Shown here: piece after piece, positions 48,072-55,667 of the stretch
Layout: every line of letters starts with the position of its first letter
Numbering within the stretch: the stretch's first letter is position 1
Source of the DNA: UBA4246 sp045113695
GTDB taxonomy: Bacteria > Bacillota > Clostridia > Christensenellales > Aristaeellaceae
NCBI GenBank assembly: GCA_045113695.1
Contig: JBGUJG010000124.1
Location: forward strand, 1-63,488
Length of the DNA: 63,488 nt
Reading direction: 5' to 3'
Translations under genes and position numbers: made by a program
Notes under the pieces: generated by a model
Database searches by the model: none
What the model saw: only the letters and a program-made list of their open reading frames with translations
What the model was told of the DNA's origin: nothing

Positions 48072-48932
48072 CTAACAGTTTCCCGTATAGACATACCGGA
48101 GCCTCTCCCGTGCCGTTTCCGCCAGACGATAAACGGTTTTCACATCCGTCGGCGGACGGTCGGTCATCCGGAAGCGGGGAAAAAAGCGGGAGATATGCAG
48201 CGGAATCCCCGGGCCGATGACGGCCCCGTCAGCACCCCTGAGAGAAGAAATCCAGGCAGTCAGTGCGCGCATCTCTTCCATCGAATCGTTCTCGCCCGGC
48301 ACGATCAGGGTGGTCAGTTCCACATGGCAGATCTGAACCGCACGGGCGATAAACGCTTTCACCATGTCCAGGCAGCCGCCCAGCACCTGCGTATAGTATC
48401 GTTCCGTAAACCCCTTCAGGTCGATGTTCATCGCGTCGATATAAGGGGCCAGCTCCTCCAGCACTGCCGGCTCCGCCGTGCCGTTGGTGACCAGCACGTT
48501 TCTGAGCCCCGCTTCACGGATCAGCCTCCCCGTATCCCGCACGAATTCCCAGCCGATCAGCGGCTCGTTATAGGTGAAGGCCAGGCCGATGTTGCCCCTG
48601 CTCTTCAGGCGGACCGCCGCGCCGGCCAGTTCCTCCGGCGTCATCGTTTCCGCCCTTTCGCCGTAAGCAAAAGCCTCCGCAGACCAGGAAATCTCATGAT
48701 TCTGACAGAACGGACACCGCAGGTTGCAGCCGTAGCTGCCTGCTGACAGGATCGTGCTGCCCGGGCAGAACCGCCGCAGCGGCTTTTTTTCCACCGGGTC
48801 CAGGGCCAGGCCGGTGATCCTGCCGTAGTTTGCCGGCCGGACCGCTCCGTTTTTGCAGGTCCGCGCCCCGCAGAAGCCTCTGCCGCCTTCTCTGATCTCA
48901 CAATGCCGGAAGCAGACGTCACATACTGCCAT
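48072..48932 (-). CDS. AmmeMemoRadiSam system radical SAM enzyme
   Basis: 286 residues. The radical-SAM cluster is YGCNLRCPFCQNHEIS near residue 70 (CxxxCxxC), and the N-terminal Cys-rich region is VCDVCFRHCEIREGGRGFCG; AFTYNEPLIGWEFV near 120 and MNIDLKGFTERYYTQVLGG near 160 are typical. This family occurs next to Memo and AMMECR1 genes in many bacteria and archaea; its reaction is unknown to me. It lies 11 bases after the fused Memo-AMMECR1 gene. Confidence 0.95.
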   Translation of the reverse strand: MAVCDVCFRHCEIREGGRGFCGARTCKNGAVRPANYGRITGLALDPVEKKPLRRFCPGSTILSAGSYGCNLRCPFCQNHEISWSAEAFAYGERAETMTPEELAGAAVRLKSRGNIGLAFTYNEPLIGWEFVRDTGRLIREAGLRNVLVTNGTAEPAVLEELAPYIDAMNIDLKGFTERYYTQVLGGCLDMVKAFIARAVQICHVELTTLIVPGENDSMEEMRALTAWISSLRGADGAVIGPGIPLHISRFFPRFRMTDRPPTDVKTVYRLAETARERLRYVYTGNC

Positions 48933-48943
48933 GTTTTCCTCCG

Positions 48944-50329
48944 TCAGGTATGCCGGACCACTTCAAACCGCTGCAGGGACACTTTTTCCTTTGGGCCGAT
49001 GCCCGCCTTCTGCCGTGCGATCGCCATCTGCTGTGCCACGGTGTCCACCCCGTCCAGATCGGGCAGCAGCAGTCCCCGGCGATGCCCGCTGGTCACGATC
49101 ACCCCGTAGCGCTTTACGTCCAGTTCGTCTTCCGACTGAATGTCCTCCGGCTCGCCCAGCACATCGACATGGATCTCCAGCCACCTTAACTCGTCCGGCC
49201 GAATGGGGTCAAAGCGCGGATCATGCGCCGCGGCGCTGACGGCATTGCGGATGATCTCTTCCGCCAGATTTGCCCGGGCCGGCGCAATGGTGCCGATGCA
49301 GCCCCGCAGCCTGCCCTGCTTGTGAATGGATACAAAGGCTCCGGCCCGCCGGTTCAGCAGTTCGTCCGGCAGCCCGTCCGGGACTTTCATTACCTGACGG
49401 CGGAGCACACAGTTTTCCACAGATTCCCGGGCCAGCCTGACCCACGCGTCGCTGCGTCCCCTGATCCCTGCCAGCCGTTCTTCCTCTTTCTTCTGACGGA
49501 TGTCCAGGAAGCGGCGGCTGTCTTCCGCCCCTTCCGGGCGGAACGTGCAGATACCGTAGCCCACGCCGGTCACATCCTCGTGGGACAGGCGTTCCGCCTT
49601 CACGCTCAGCCCGTCCAGCGCTCCCGCCATGATGACGAAAGACCGGTGCCCGCACTCCGCGGCGCGCTCACAGAAGGCTTCGTCAAAGTCAAACAGCTCC
49701 CCGAAGGCCGCCCTGCCGCAGACGTCCATGATGCGCTCATCATACACCGGCCCCTCTGCCGCGAACCCGTATGGGCCGTAAGGCTGCAGTTTGTGGGAAA
49801 GATCGCCGCTGGCGACATATACCGCCCTTCGCCCCAGTTCTTCCGCGGCGCTTCGGATGATCATACCCAGCCTGTAATGGGCTTCCAGCGGCAGGCCGGA
49901 CAATCCCAGCCGGACCAGCCTGAACCCATCGTACTTCTGCCGGATGAAGTACAGCGGCACCATCGTGCCGTGGTCCAGGGCTTTCTCCCGCTGGCCCATC
50001 GTTCCCGCTGGGAACCCTTTTTCTTTCGCGCGCCGTTCGATCAGACGCACCAGCGCTTCGTCGTACGTTTCCCGGAAACGTACCTGAGGAGCGCGAAACT
50101 GCGCAAAGGAGCCTTCCGCTTCCCTGCCCGGGGAAATGTGAAAATAGTCCGCGTACATTGCGGCATGCGGACTGGAAATGATGATCGTTTCCGGCTTCAG
50201 CGCAGCGATCTCTTCCGCTGCCCGGACATAGGCAGCCCGGGTCGCTTCGATCTGTCTTTCGCTTCCGCGCCCCACCTCGGGCACGATCATCGGGGGATGC
50301 GGAACCATATACGCAGCCAGAATGGTCAT
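48944..50329 (-). CDS. AmmeMemoRadiSam fused protein: Memo-like dioxygenase domain plus AMMECR1
   Basis: 461 residues from the ATG at 50329. Residues about 1-270 are a Memo/LigB-type extradiol dioxygenase fold: YMVPHPPMIVPEVGRGSERQ, IIISSPHAAMYADYF, VYVASGDLSHKLQPYGPYG and GHRSFVIMAGALDG contain the His residues expected at a metal site. Residues about 285-461 are AMMECR1, with the hallmark GRLRGCIGTI near 340 and HDPRFDPIRPDEL. Memo and AMMECR1 are often separate genes; here they are one. Ribosome site AAGGAAGG is 6 bases upstream. The metabolite handled by this system is not known. Confidence 0.94.
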   Translation of the reverse strand: MTILAAYMVPHPPMIVPEVGRGSERQIEATRAAYVRAAEEIAALKPETIIISSPHAAMYADYFHISPGREAEGSFAQFRAPQVRFRETYDEALVRLIERRAKEKGFPAGTMGQREKALDHGTMVPLYFIRQKYDGFRLVRLGLSGLPLEAHYRLGMIIRSAAEELGRRAVYVASGDLSHKLQPYGPYGFAAEGPVYDERIMDVCGRAAFGELFDFDEAFCERAAECGHRSFVIMAGALDGLSVKAERLSHEDVTGVGYGICTFRPEGAEDSRRFLDIRQKKEEERLAGIRGRSDAWVRLARESVENCVLRRQVMKVPDGLPDELLNRRAGAFVSIHKQGRLRGCIGTIAPARANLAEEIIRNAVSAAAHDPRFDPIRPDELRWLEIHVDVLGEPEDIQSEDELDVKRYGVIVTSGHRRGLLLPDLDGVDTVAQQMAIARQKAGIGPKEKVSLQRFEVVRHT

Positions 50330-50592
50330 ATTCATCCTTCCTTTTTATCTCCGTTTTCCCGGCAGGAAACCAAGCCCAGCCGGAATATCCCTGCTTCCCG
50401 GGCAGCCCTGTGCCCGGAATGTGTTCAACCCCGTCATACTCCGGAGCCTGGCCTGTCCGGGGTTTTCCGCAATGCGCCGGCAATCCGGCGCCGAAATCAA
50501 GCGCCTTCGCAGAATCCATTCAGGCGCGGGAAGGGCAGGATAATCATGATGGTTTCCCTCCTGATCATATGCCTGAAGTTCACTCTTATATG
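50330..50592 (-). promoter_or_regulatory. Long structured 5' leader of the AmmeMemoRadiSam operon
   Basis: About 255 bases between promoter and first gene. Two hairpins stand out: GCGCCGG/CCGGCGC with a 4-base loop (50474-50491) and CCGGGCA/TGCCCGG with a 6-base loop (50398-50417). A short open frame with a good ribosome site precedes them. No further gene is seen here. Confidence 0.45.
50497..50547 (-). CDS. Possible leader peptide (16 residues) of the AmmeMemoRadiSam operon
   Basis: In the leader of the operon an ATG at 50547 with AGGAGGG about 9 bases upstream opens MIILPFPRLNGFCEGA and stops at 50497. It precedes two GC-rich hairpins (50474-50491 and 50398-50417). A translated leader upstream of hairpins can be an attenuation device, but the peptide has no run of one amino acid, so this is tentative. 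Confidence 0.3.
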   Translation of the reverse strand: MIILPFPRLNGFCEGA

Positions 50593-50622
50593 ATTATATC
50601 CCATCCGCACAGAACCTTGCAA
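50593..50622 (-). promoter_or_regulatory. Promoter of the AmmeMemoRadiSam operon
   Basis: Minus strand: TTGCAA, 18 bases, TATAAT. It is the only good promoter upstream of the chain of minus-strand genes that runs through the MATE and AzlCD genes. Confidence 0.75.
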
Positions 50623-50871
50623 GCGGAATTCTCTGCATAAACGTTTCATGGCCGGAAGGCGTTCAGGATGGACGAAGAATCATGGGAGAAGCTCTCCGGG
50701 TTCAGCAGACAGCCCGCACAGATGCCGAATGCCACACATCAAAAAATCCGTCAATTCCACCAGTGTAATCAGTCGTTTTCAAAACGACATCCATCATATT
50801 CCGAAGCAATTGATACCTCATATCAGATTATACATCATGCGGCGGGAAGCCAAATCGTCTCATACCACAAC
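50623..50871. other. Intergenic stretch with no recognised gene
   Basis: AT-richer than the surrounding genes. It contains a perfect inverted repeat GTCGTTTT-C-AAAACGAC (50772-50788) of unknown meaning. No ribosome site with a plausible frame is seen on either strand. Confidence 0.5.
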
Positions 50872-50896
50872 AAAAAAAGACAGGCCTAAGACCTGT
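50872..50896 (-). terminator. Terminator of tRNA-Leu
   Basis: Minus strand: GACAGGT and GCCTGTC pair around a short loop and are followed by TTTTTTTG, directly after the tRNA. Confidence 0.85.
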
Positions 50897-50902
50897 CATG
50901 CG

Positions 50903-50984
50903 TGGTAGCGGCAGTCGGACTTGAACCGACACGGTTTCCCGCCGCATTTTGAGTGCGGTGCGTCTGCCATTCCGCCATGCCGCC
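50903..50984 (-). tRNA. tRNA-Leu (anticodon CAA)
   Basis: The minus strand folds as a tRNA with the long variable arm of leucine: acceptor GGCGGCA with TGCCGCT (first pair G-U), D arm TGGCGGAATGGCAGACGC, anticodon stem CCGCA with TGCGG around CTCAAAA, T arm GTCGG-TTCAAGT-CCGAC, and an encoded ACCA end. Anticodon CAA reads UUG. Confidence 0.95.
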
Positions 50985-51040
50985 GCAGCATGGCTATCAT
51001 AGCATAACGGGGTTAAAAAAGCAAGATTTTCAAAGAAAAC

Positions 51041-51069
51041 TTTCTTCCTGCCGAAAAACAGTCTATAAT
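51041..51069 (+). promoter_or_regulatory. Promoter of the GH20-like gene
   Basis: A perfect -10 TATAAT (51064-51069) with a poor -35 (TTTCTT, 17 bases upstream), 33 bases before the start codon. Confidence 0.5.
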
Positions 51070-51101
51070 GAATCCATAAACAGCTTTGTGAGGTGCTGCG
51101 G

Positions 51102-52919
51102 ATGTTTACGGAAGAACAGATTGCCTTTGTCCGGGAACGCGTGGAGGCGGCAGCGGGGATCCGGCTTCCCTTTGAAACGGACGTCTCGGAACTTGACCGG
51201 GGGCTCAGCGTCCGCTGGAACGGCAGGCAGGCGGAAATCAGAGCGGAGGGAATCAACGCCCTGGCGCGCGGATTCTTTCTGCTGGCCCGGGCCGTCAGGG
51301 AAAACATCCCGGAAGGCGAATGGCATCAGGTCCGGCATTTTGCCTCCTGCGGTACGATGGTAGATGTATCGCGCAATGCCGTCCTGAAGGTGGAGGCGGT
51401 CAAACGCCATATCGACCAGCTGGCCGCCCTCGGCATGAACCTGCTCATGCTCTATACCGAAGATACCTTTTCCGTGCCGGAATACCCTGCCTTCGGCTAT
51501 CTGCGCGGCGCATACAGTATGGAAGAAATGCGGGAAATCGACGGCTATGCCGCATCCCTCGGCGTGGAGGTCGTGCCCTGCATCCAAACGCTGGCTCATC
51601 TGGCCCAGTTCCTGCAGTGGGACAATACCGGGGATCTGCGCGATACGGACGACGTGCTGCTGATTGACGAACCGGCGACCTATGAATTTATCGAGGCGGA
51701 AATCCGCGCCGTTTCATCCTGCGTCCGCTCCCGGCGCATCCATATCGGCATGGATGAGGCGCACGGGGTCGGCCTGGGCCGGTATTATGCCCAACACGGC
51801 CCCGCCGACCGCTTTGAACTGCTACACCGCCATCTGTGCCGGGTGGTGGAGATTTGTAAAAAGTACGGCCTCCGGCCGATCATGTGGAGCGACATGTTCT
51901 TCTGCCTCGGCTCAAAGAACGGCGCCTATTACGACCGGGAAGCCGTCATTCCCCGCGACGTGATTGACCATATGCCCGATGTCGCGCTGTGCTACTGGGA
52001 TTATTATCATGACGATCCTGACATGTACGATTTCATGCTGACGCGCCACCGGGAGATCTGCCGGGAAACCGTCTTCGCGGGCGGAGTTTGGACGTGGTCG
52101 GGCTTTCTGCCGCAGGTCAAACGGACAGAAAAAACGATGGACGCCGGTCTCAGGGTCTGCGCCCTGCATCAGGTGAATACGGTGCTGGCCACCATGTGGG
52201 GCGACGACGGCGCTGAAACCAATATCTTTCTGGCGGCGTCTCTTCTGCCCATCTTTTCGGAAGCCTGCTGGCAGGGACCCGACGTGGACAGAAACGAGGT
52301 CATCCGTGCAGGCGAATGCATCTCCGGCGTGCCGCGTTCTGTGATCGAGGCGTGGGGAGCGTTCTATCCCGGCTGGCAGAACGACTGCCCCGGCAAACAG
52401 CTGATCTGGTACGATCTGCTGTACCCGCTGGTGCAGCTGGCAGAATATGACAGCTGCGACCGGATCATCCAAAGAAGCGCCCTGGCCATTGAAGCGATGA
52501 AAGGGCAGGACACGCCCGAATGCCGTTACGCGTCCCTCCTGTTTGATATCTGCATGCGCAAGGCGGAGCTGATGCGCGACCTGCACGAAAAGTATCAGGG
52601 AGGCGACCGCGCCTGGCTGCTGGACACCGTGAACATCCGCATTCCTCAGCTGGCAGACAGATACACCCGGCTGAAAGAAGCGCACCGGGCGCTGTGGGAG
52701 CGCGACCATAAGCGATTCGGCTGGGAGGTGCTGTCGCTGCGCTACGGCGGCGTAACGGAACGCATGCTGGACGCCCGGGATGAAATTTCCCGCTATCTCC
52801 GCGGCGAACTGCCGTGCGTGGAAGAACTGGAAGCGAAGCCGCTGGGCCTGTTCAAAAACAAGCATCAGCTGTACGGACGTTTTGTCACGCCCGCGAGGGA
52901 TTACTGGCAGACCATATAA
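51102..52919 (+). CDS. GH20-like glycoside hydrolase (beta-N-acetylhexosaminidase type)
   Basis: 605 residues from the ATG at 51102 (GAGGTG 6 bases upstream). No signal peptide, so it acts inside the cell on imported material. A GH20b-like N-terminal part (about 1-80) precedes the catalytic barrel: GTMVDVSRNAVLKVEAVKRH, LGMNLLMLYTED, GVEVVPCIQTLAHL, and HIGMDEAHGVG near residue 220, whose Asp-Glu pair is the GH20 catalytic pair. PIMWSDMFFC near 260 and VWTWSGFLP near 325 line the site. It would release beta-linked N-acetylglucosamine or galactosamine; the exact substrate is open. Confidence 0.88.
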   Translation: MFTEEQIAFVRERVEAAAGIRLPFETDVSELDRGLSVRWNGRQAEIRAEGINALARGFFLLARAVRENIPEGEWHQVRHFASCGTMVDVSRNAVLKVEAVKRHIDQLAALGMNLLMLYTEDTFSVPEYPAFGYLRGAYSMEEMREIDGYAASLGVEVVPCIQTLAHLAQFLQWDNTGDLRDTDDVLLIDEPATYEFIEAEIRAVSSCVRSRRIHIGMDEAHGVGLGRYYAQHGPADRFELLHRHLCRVVEICKKYGLRPIMWSDMFFCLGSKNGAYYDREAVIPRDVIDHMPDVALCYWDYYHDDPDMYDFMLTRHREICRETVFAGGVWTWSGFLPQVKRTEKTMDAGLRVCALHQVNTVLATMWGDDGAETNIFLAASLLPIFSEACWQGPDVDRNEVIRAGECISGVPRSVIEAWGAFYPGWQNDCPGKQLIWYDLLYPLVQLAEYDSCDRIIQRSALAIEAMKGQDTPECRYASLLFDICMRKAELMRDLHEKYQGGDRAWLLDTVNIRIPQLADRYTRLKEAHRALWERDHKRFGWEVLSLRYGGVTERMLDARDEISRYLRGELPCVEELEAKPLGLFKNKHQLYGRFVTPARDYWQTI

Positions 52920-52983
52920 TATAAAAGTTAACCTTTGATCTTCCATCTGCACCGCGAAAGCCGAAAAAAAGCAAAAAAAGCAC

Positions 52984-53012
52984 TTGCGCGCCGGCGGTTC
53001 CTGTGATAAAAT
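52984..53012 (+). promoter_or_regulatory. Promoter of rpsB
   Basis: TTGCGC, 17 bases, TAAAAT, about 98 bases before the rpsB start. Confidence 0.7.
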
Positions 53013-53017
53013 ATCAC

Positions 53018-53109
53018 CCGAATTTGCGTGCATGGCCGATCCGCAGCTTGTGCCGCAAGGTGGCATGCGGAGAAGAAGCCTGCATGAGAAAAACAAGGAG
53101 GAAGACCCT
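53018..53109 (+). promoter_or_regulatory. Structured leader of rpsB
   Basis: TGCA-T-GGC near 53029 pairs with GCC-TGCA near 53078 (closing stem), CCGCA with TGCGG inside, and TGCC with GGTGGCA around GCAA as the tip. Such leaders often bind the ribosomal protein they encode; that S2 does so here is inference. AAGGAGG follows for translation of rpsB. Confidence 0.5.
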
Positions 53110-53823
53110 ATGTCCGTTATCTCTATGAAGCATCTGCTTGAAGCCGGTGTCCATTTTGGCCACCAGACCCGCCGCTGGAACCCGAAGATGGCGCAGTACA
53201 TCTTCACCGAACGCAACGGCATCTACATCATCGACCTGCAGAAGACCGTCAAGAAGATCGACGAAGCCTACATGTTCATGCGCAACCTGGCCATGGAAGG
53301 CAAGACCGTCCTGTTCGTCGGCACCAAGAAGCAGGCGCAGGAAAGCATCCAGTGCGAAGCCGAGCGCTGCAACATGTTCTATGTCAACAACCGCTGGCTG
53401 GGCGGCATGCTGACCAACTTCCGCACCATCCGCACCCGTATCGACCGCCTGAACGAAATCGACAAGATGGAAGAGGCCGGCCAGTTCGACGTGCTGCCCA
53501 AGAAGGAAGTCGTCAAGCTCCAGCACGAGCGTGAAAAGCTGCTGAACAACCTGGGCGGCATCCGCAAGATGAAGAAGGTTCCGGACGCTCTGTTCGTCGT
53601 GGACCCCCGCAAAGAGCACATCGCCGTCAGCGAAGCCCGCGCCCTGAACATCCCGATCGTCGCCATCGTTGACACCAACTGCGACCCGGATGAAATCGAC
53701 TACGTGATTCCCGGCAACGACGACGCCATCCGCGCTGTCAAGCTGATCGCCGGCAAGATGGCGGACGCCATCCTGGAAGGCAAGCAGGGCGAGCAGGTGG
53801 ACGAACCCGCCGCGGAAGCCTGA
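53110..53823 (+). CDS. rpsB: 30S ribosomal protein S2
   Basis: 237 residues. SVISMKHLLEAGVHFGHQTR and RWNPKMAQYIFTERNGIYII are the N-terminal S2 signature; LRRRxx-type segments such as WLGGMLTNFRTIRTRIDRLN and PDALFVVDPRKEHIAVSEA follow, with the acidic C-terminal tail VDEPAAEA. The start has AAGGAGG upstream; an earlier in-frame ATG is not used, as S2 always starts close to the MKHLLEAG motif. It is followed after 43 bases by tsf. Very regular C-ending codons point to strong expression. Confidence 0.98.
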   Translation: MSVISMKHLLEAGVHFGHQTRRWNPKMAQYIFTERNGIYIIDLQKTVKKIDEAYMFMRNLAMEGKTVLFVGTKKQAQESIQCEAERCNMFYVNNRWLGGMLTNFRTIRTRIDRLNEIDKMEEAGQFDVLPKKEVVKLQHEREKLLNNLGGIRKMKKVPDALFVVDPRKEHIAVSEARALNIPIVAIVDTNCDPDEIDYVIPGNDDAIRAVKLIAGKMADAILEGKQGEQVDEPAAEA

Positions 53824-53866
53824 TGCATCTCACCGATTTGAACTGACTGACAGGGAGGAAAAGATT

Positions 53867-54523
53867 ATGGAAGTTACCGCCGCAATGGTCAAGGAGCTGC
53901 GTGAACGCACCCAGGCCGGTATGATGGACTGCAAAAAAGCGCTGGTCGCCAGCGATGGCAATATGGACAAGGCTGTGGAATATCTCCGCGAAAAGGGCCT
54001 GGCCGCTGTGGCCAAGAAGGCCGGCCGCGTCGCTTCCGAAGGCATGGTGGACAGCTACATCCACATGGGCGGCAAAATCGGCGTCCTGGTGGAAGTCAAC
54101 TGCGAGACCGACTTCGTCGCCAAGACCGACAAGTTCAAGGAACTGTGCCATGACGTGGCCCTGCAGATCGCCGCTGCCAACCCGCTGTACGTGACCAAGG
54201 AAGAGGTTCCCGCCGAAGCCCTGGAAAAGGAAAAGGAAATCCTCCGCGCCCAGGCCCTGAACGAAGGCAAGCCCGAGAAGATCGTCGAGCGCATGGTCGA
54301 AGGCCGCATCGCCAAATACTATAAGGAAGTCTGCCTGCTGGAGCAGGATTTCGTCAAGAACCCCGACATCACCGTCGGCACCCTGGTCAACGAATGCACC
54401 CTGGCCAGCGGCGAGAAGATCTCCATCCGCCGTTTTGTCCGCTTTGAGCGCGGCGAGGGCATCGAAAAGAAAGAAAGCAACCTGGCTGATGAAATCGCCG
54501 AAATGACCGGCAAGAAGGAATAA
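53867..54523 (+). CDS. tsf: Translation elongation factor Ts
   Basis: 218 residues, shorter than the 283-residue E. coli protein but like the compact forms of many Gram-positives. It exchanges GDP for GTP on EF-Tu. TAAMVKELRERTQAGMMDCK (first signature), KALVASDGNMDKAVEYLREK and GGKIGVLVEVNCETDFVAK (second signature) are clear. The coiled-coil subdomain is reduced. GGAGGAAAAG precedes the ATG. A terminator-like hairpin separates it from pyrH. Confidence 0.98.
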   Translation: MEVTAAMVKELRERTQAGMMDCKKALVASDGNMDKAVEYLREKGLAAVAKKAGRVASEGMVDSYIHMGGKIGVLVEVNCETDFVAKTDKFKELCHDVALQIAAANPLYVTKEEVPAEALEKEKEILRAQALNEGKPEKIVERMVEGRIAKYYKEVCLLEQDFVKNPDITVGTLVNECTLASGEKISIRRFVRFERGEGIEKKESNLADEIAEMTGKKE

Positions 54524-54532
54524 TCCTCACAA

Positions 54533-54566
54533 AGGGGACGGCTTTGACGGCCGCCCTCTTTTTCTG
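54533..54566 (+). terminator. Terminator between tsf and pyrH
   Basis: AGGG-(GA)-CGGC pairs with GCCGCCCT (2-base bulge) and is followed by CTTTTTCTG. Read-through into pyrH is probable since no promoter is obvious there. Confidence 0.7.
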
Positions 54567-54592
54567 TCGACCCATCATGCAGGAGGAAGGCC

Positions 54593-55315
54593 ATGAATTC
54601 TTATCATCGCATCATTATCAAGCTCAGCGGGGAAGTGCTGGGCGGAAACGGAAACGCCTTTGACCGGGAGATCGCCATGAAAACGGCGAAGGTCCTGGTA
54701 CAGGCCTGCGCCGGCGGAAAGAACGAGGTCAGCGTCGTCATCGGCGCCGGGAACATCTGGCGCGGCCGCCAGGGGGCGGACATGGACGCCGTCGCCGCCG
54801 ATCAGATGGGCATGCTGGGCACGGTCATCAACTGCCTGTATATGGCGGATGCCGTTCGCTGCGCGGGGGGCAAAGCCCGGGTGCTCAGCGCCATCGACAT
54901 GCCGAAGGTCTGTGAAACCTTCACCAAACAGCGCGCCCTGGAGTGCATGGCACAGGGTGAAATCGTTTTTTTCGCAGGCGGCAGCGGCAATCCCTTCTTT
55001 ACGACAGACACCGCAGTGGTGCTCCGGGCCATCGAAATCGAGGCAGACGCCATTCTGCTGGCCAAGAATATCGACGGCGTCTATACCGACGACCCCAGGA
55101 AGAATCCCGATGCCAAGCTGATCAAACGGATCAGCTATGAGGAAGCGGCCGATAAGCAGCTCAAGGTGATGGATATCACCGCCTTTTACCTCTGCGCGGA
55201 GCGTCAGGTGCCCGACGTCCGTGTTTTCGCCCTGAGCGAACCTGAAAATATTCTCAGGGTCATGGACGGCGATCCGATGGGGACGGTGCTGTATTCCGCC
55301 GCGCGGGCGAAATGA
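54593..55315 (+). CDS. pyrH: UMP kinase
   Basis: 240 residues. It makes UDP from UMP, ahead of all pyrimidine nucleotide synthesis. IIIKLSGEVLGG, VVIGAGNIWRGRQGADMDAV, ADQMGMLGTVINCLYMADAV, GSGNPFFTTDTAVVLRAIEI and AKNIDGVYTDDPRKNPDAKL are the bacterial UMP kinase motifs, including the allosteric GTP-site Arg region. AGGAGGAAGG precedes the ATG. In most Firmicutes frr follows; here it is replaced by a small Cys-pair gene. Confidence 0.98.
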   Translation: MNSYHRIIIKLSGEVLGGNGNAFDREIAMKTAKVLVQACAGGKNEVSVVIGAGNIWRGRQGADMDAVAADQMGMLGTVINCLYMADAVRCAGGKARVLSAIDMPKVCETFTKQRALECMAQGEIVFFAGGSGNPFFTTDTAVVLRAIEIEADAILLAKNIDGVYTDDPRKNPDAKLIKRISYEEAADKQLKVMDITAFYLCAERQVPDVRVFALSEPENILRVMDGDPMGTVLYSAARAK

Positions 55316-55325
55316 GGCAGACGGC

Positions 55326-55553
55326 ATGAAAAACTGGTTCCGCCGCAAATCCCCCTCCCCCGTTTCCCGCTATGATCCGGAAACGGAAAAGCCCGTGCTG
55401 CTGTGCAGCATCTGCACCGGCGAACAGACAGCGGGCTTTCAGCACCTCCGGACGGGCAAGTTTACCGGGGTCATGCGCATTGCGTCCCCCGGAGACCTGG
55501 AAAGCTTCCGCCGGCAGTACGGCATCGAAACGGAGATACCAAAGATCTATTAA
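55326..55553 (+). CDS. Small uncharacterised protein with a CxxC motif
   Basis: 75 residues. KPVLLCSICTGEQTAGFQHL holds the CxxC; FTGVMRIASPGDLESFRRQY and the C-terminal EIPKIY are further features. I recall similar short proteins from Clostridia, sometimes misannotated as an aspartate dehydrogenase; I know no function. It lies 10 bases after pyrH, in the place where frr is usually found, and is followed by a terminator. Confidence 0.8.
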   Translation: MKNWFRRKSPSPVSRYDPETEKPVLLCSICTGEQTAGFQHLRTGKFTGVMRIASPGDLESFRRQYGIETEIPKIY

Positions 55554-55577
55554 ACAGGGCCTGCGCCCTGTTTTTTT
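55553..55577 (+). terminator. Terminator of the rpsB-tsf-pyrH operon
   Basis: ACAGGGC and GCCCTGT pair perfectly around CTGC and are followed by TTTTTTT. Confidence 0.93.
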
Positions 55578-55607
55578 CTGCCCGGGACCGATTCCTGCTT
55601 GTTTTAC

Positions 55608-55636
55608 TTGCGGGAAGCGGCGGAATCGTCTATAAT
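55608..55636 (+). promoter_or_regulatory. Promoter of the mannan-disaccharide operon
   Basis: TTGCGG, 17 bases, TATAAT, about 30 bases before the epimerase start. Confidence 0.75.
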
Positions 55637-55667
55637 GCTGTGGAAGAACTGAACGGGGAGGACGCCT

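Noticed and set aside
50648..50908. An 86-residue plus-strand frame in the gap before tRNA-Leu
   Set aside because: No ribosome site, runs into the tRNA, and has no family-like sequence.
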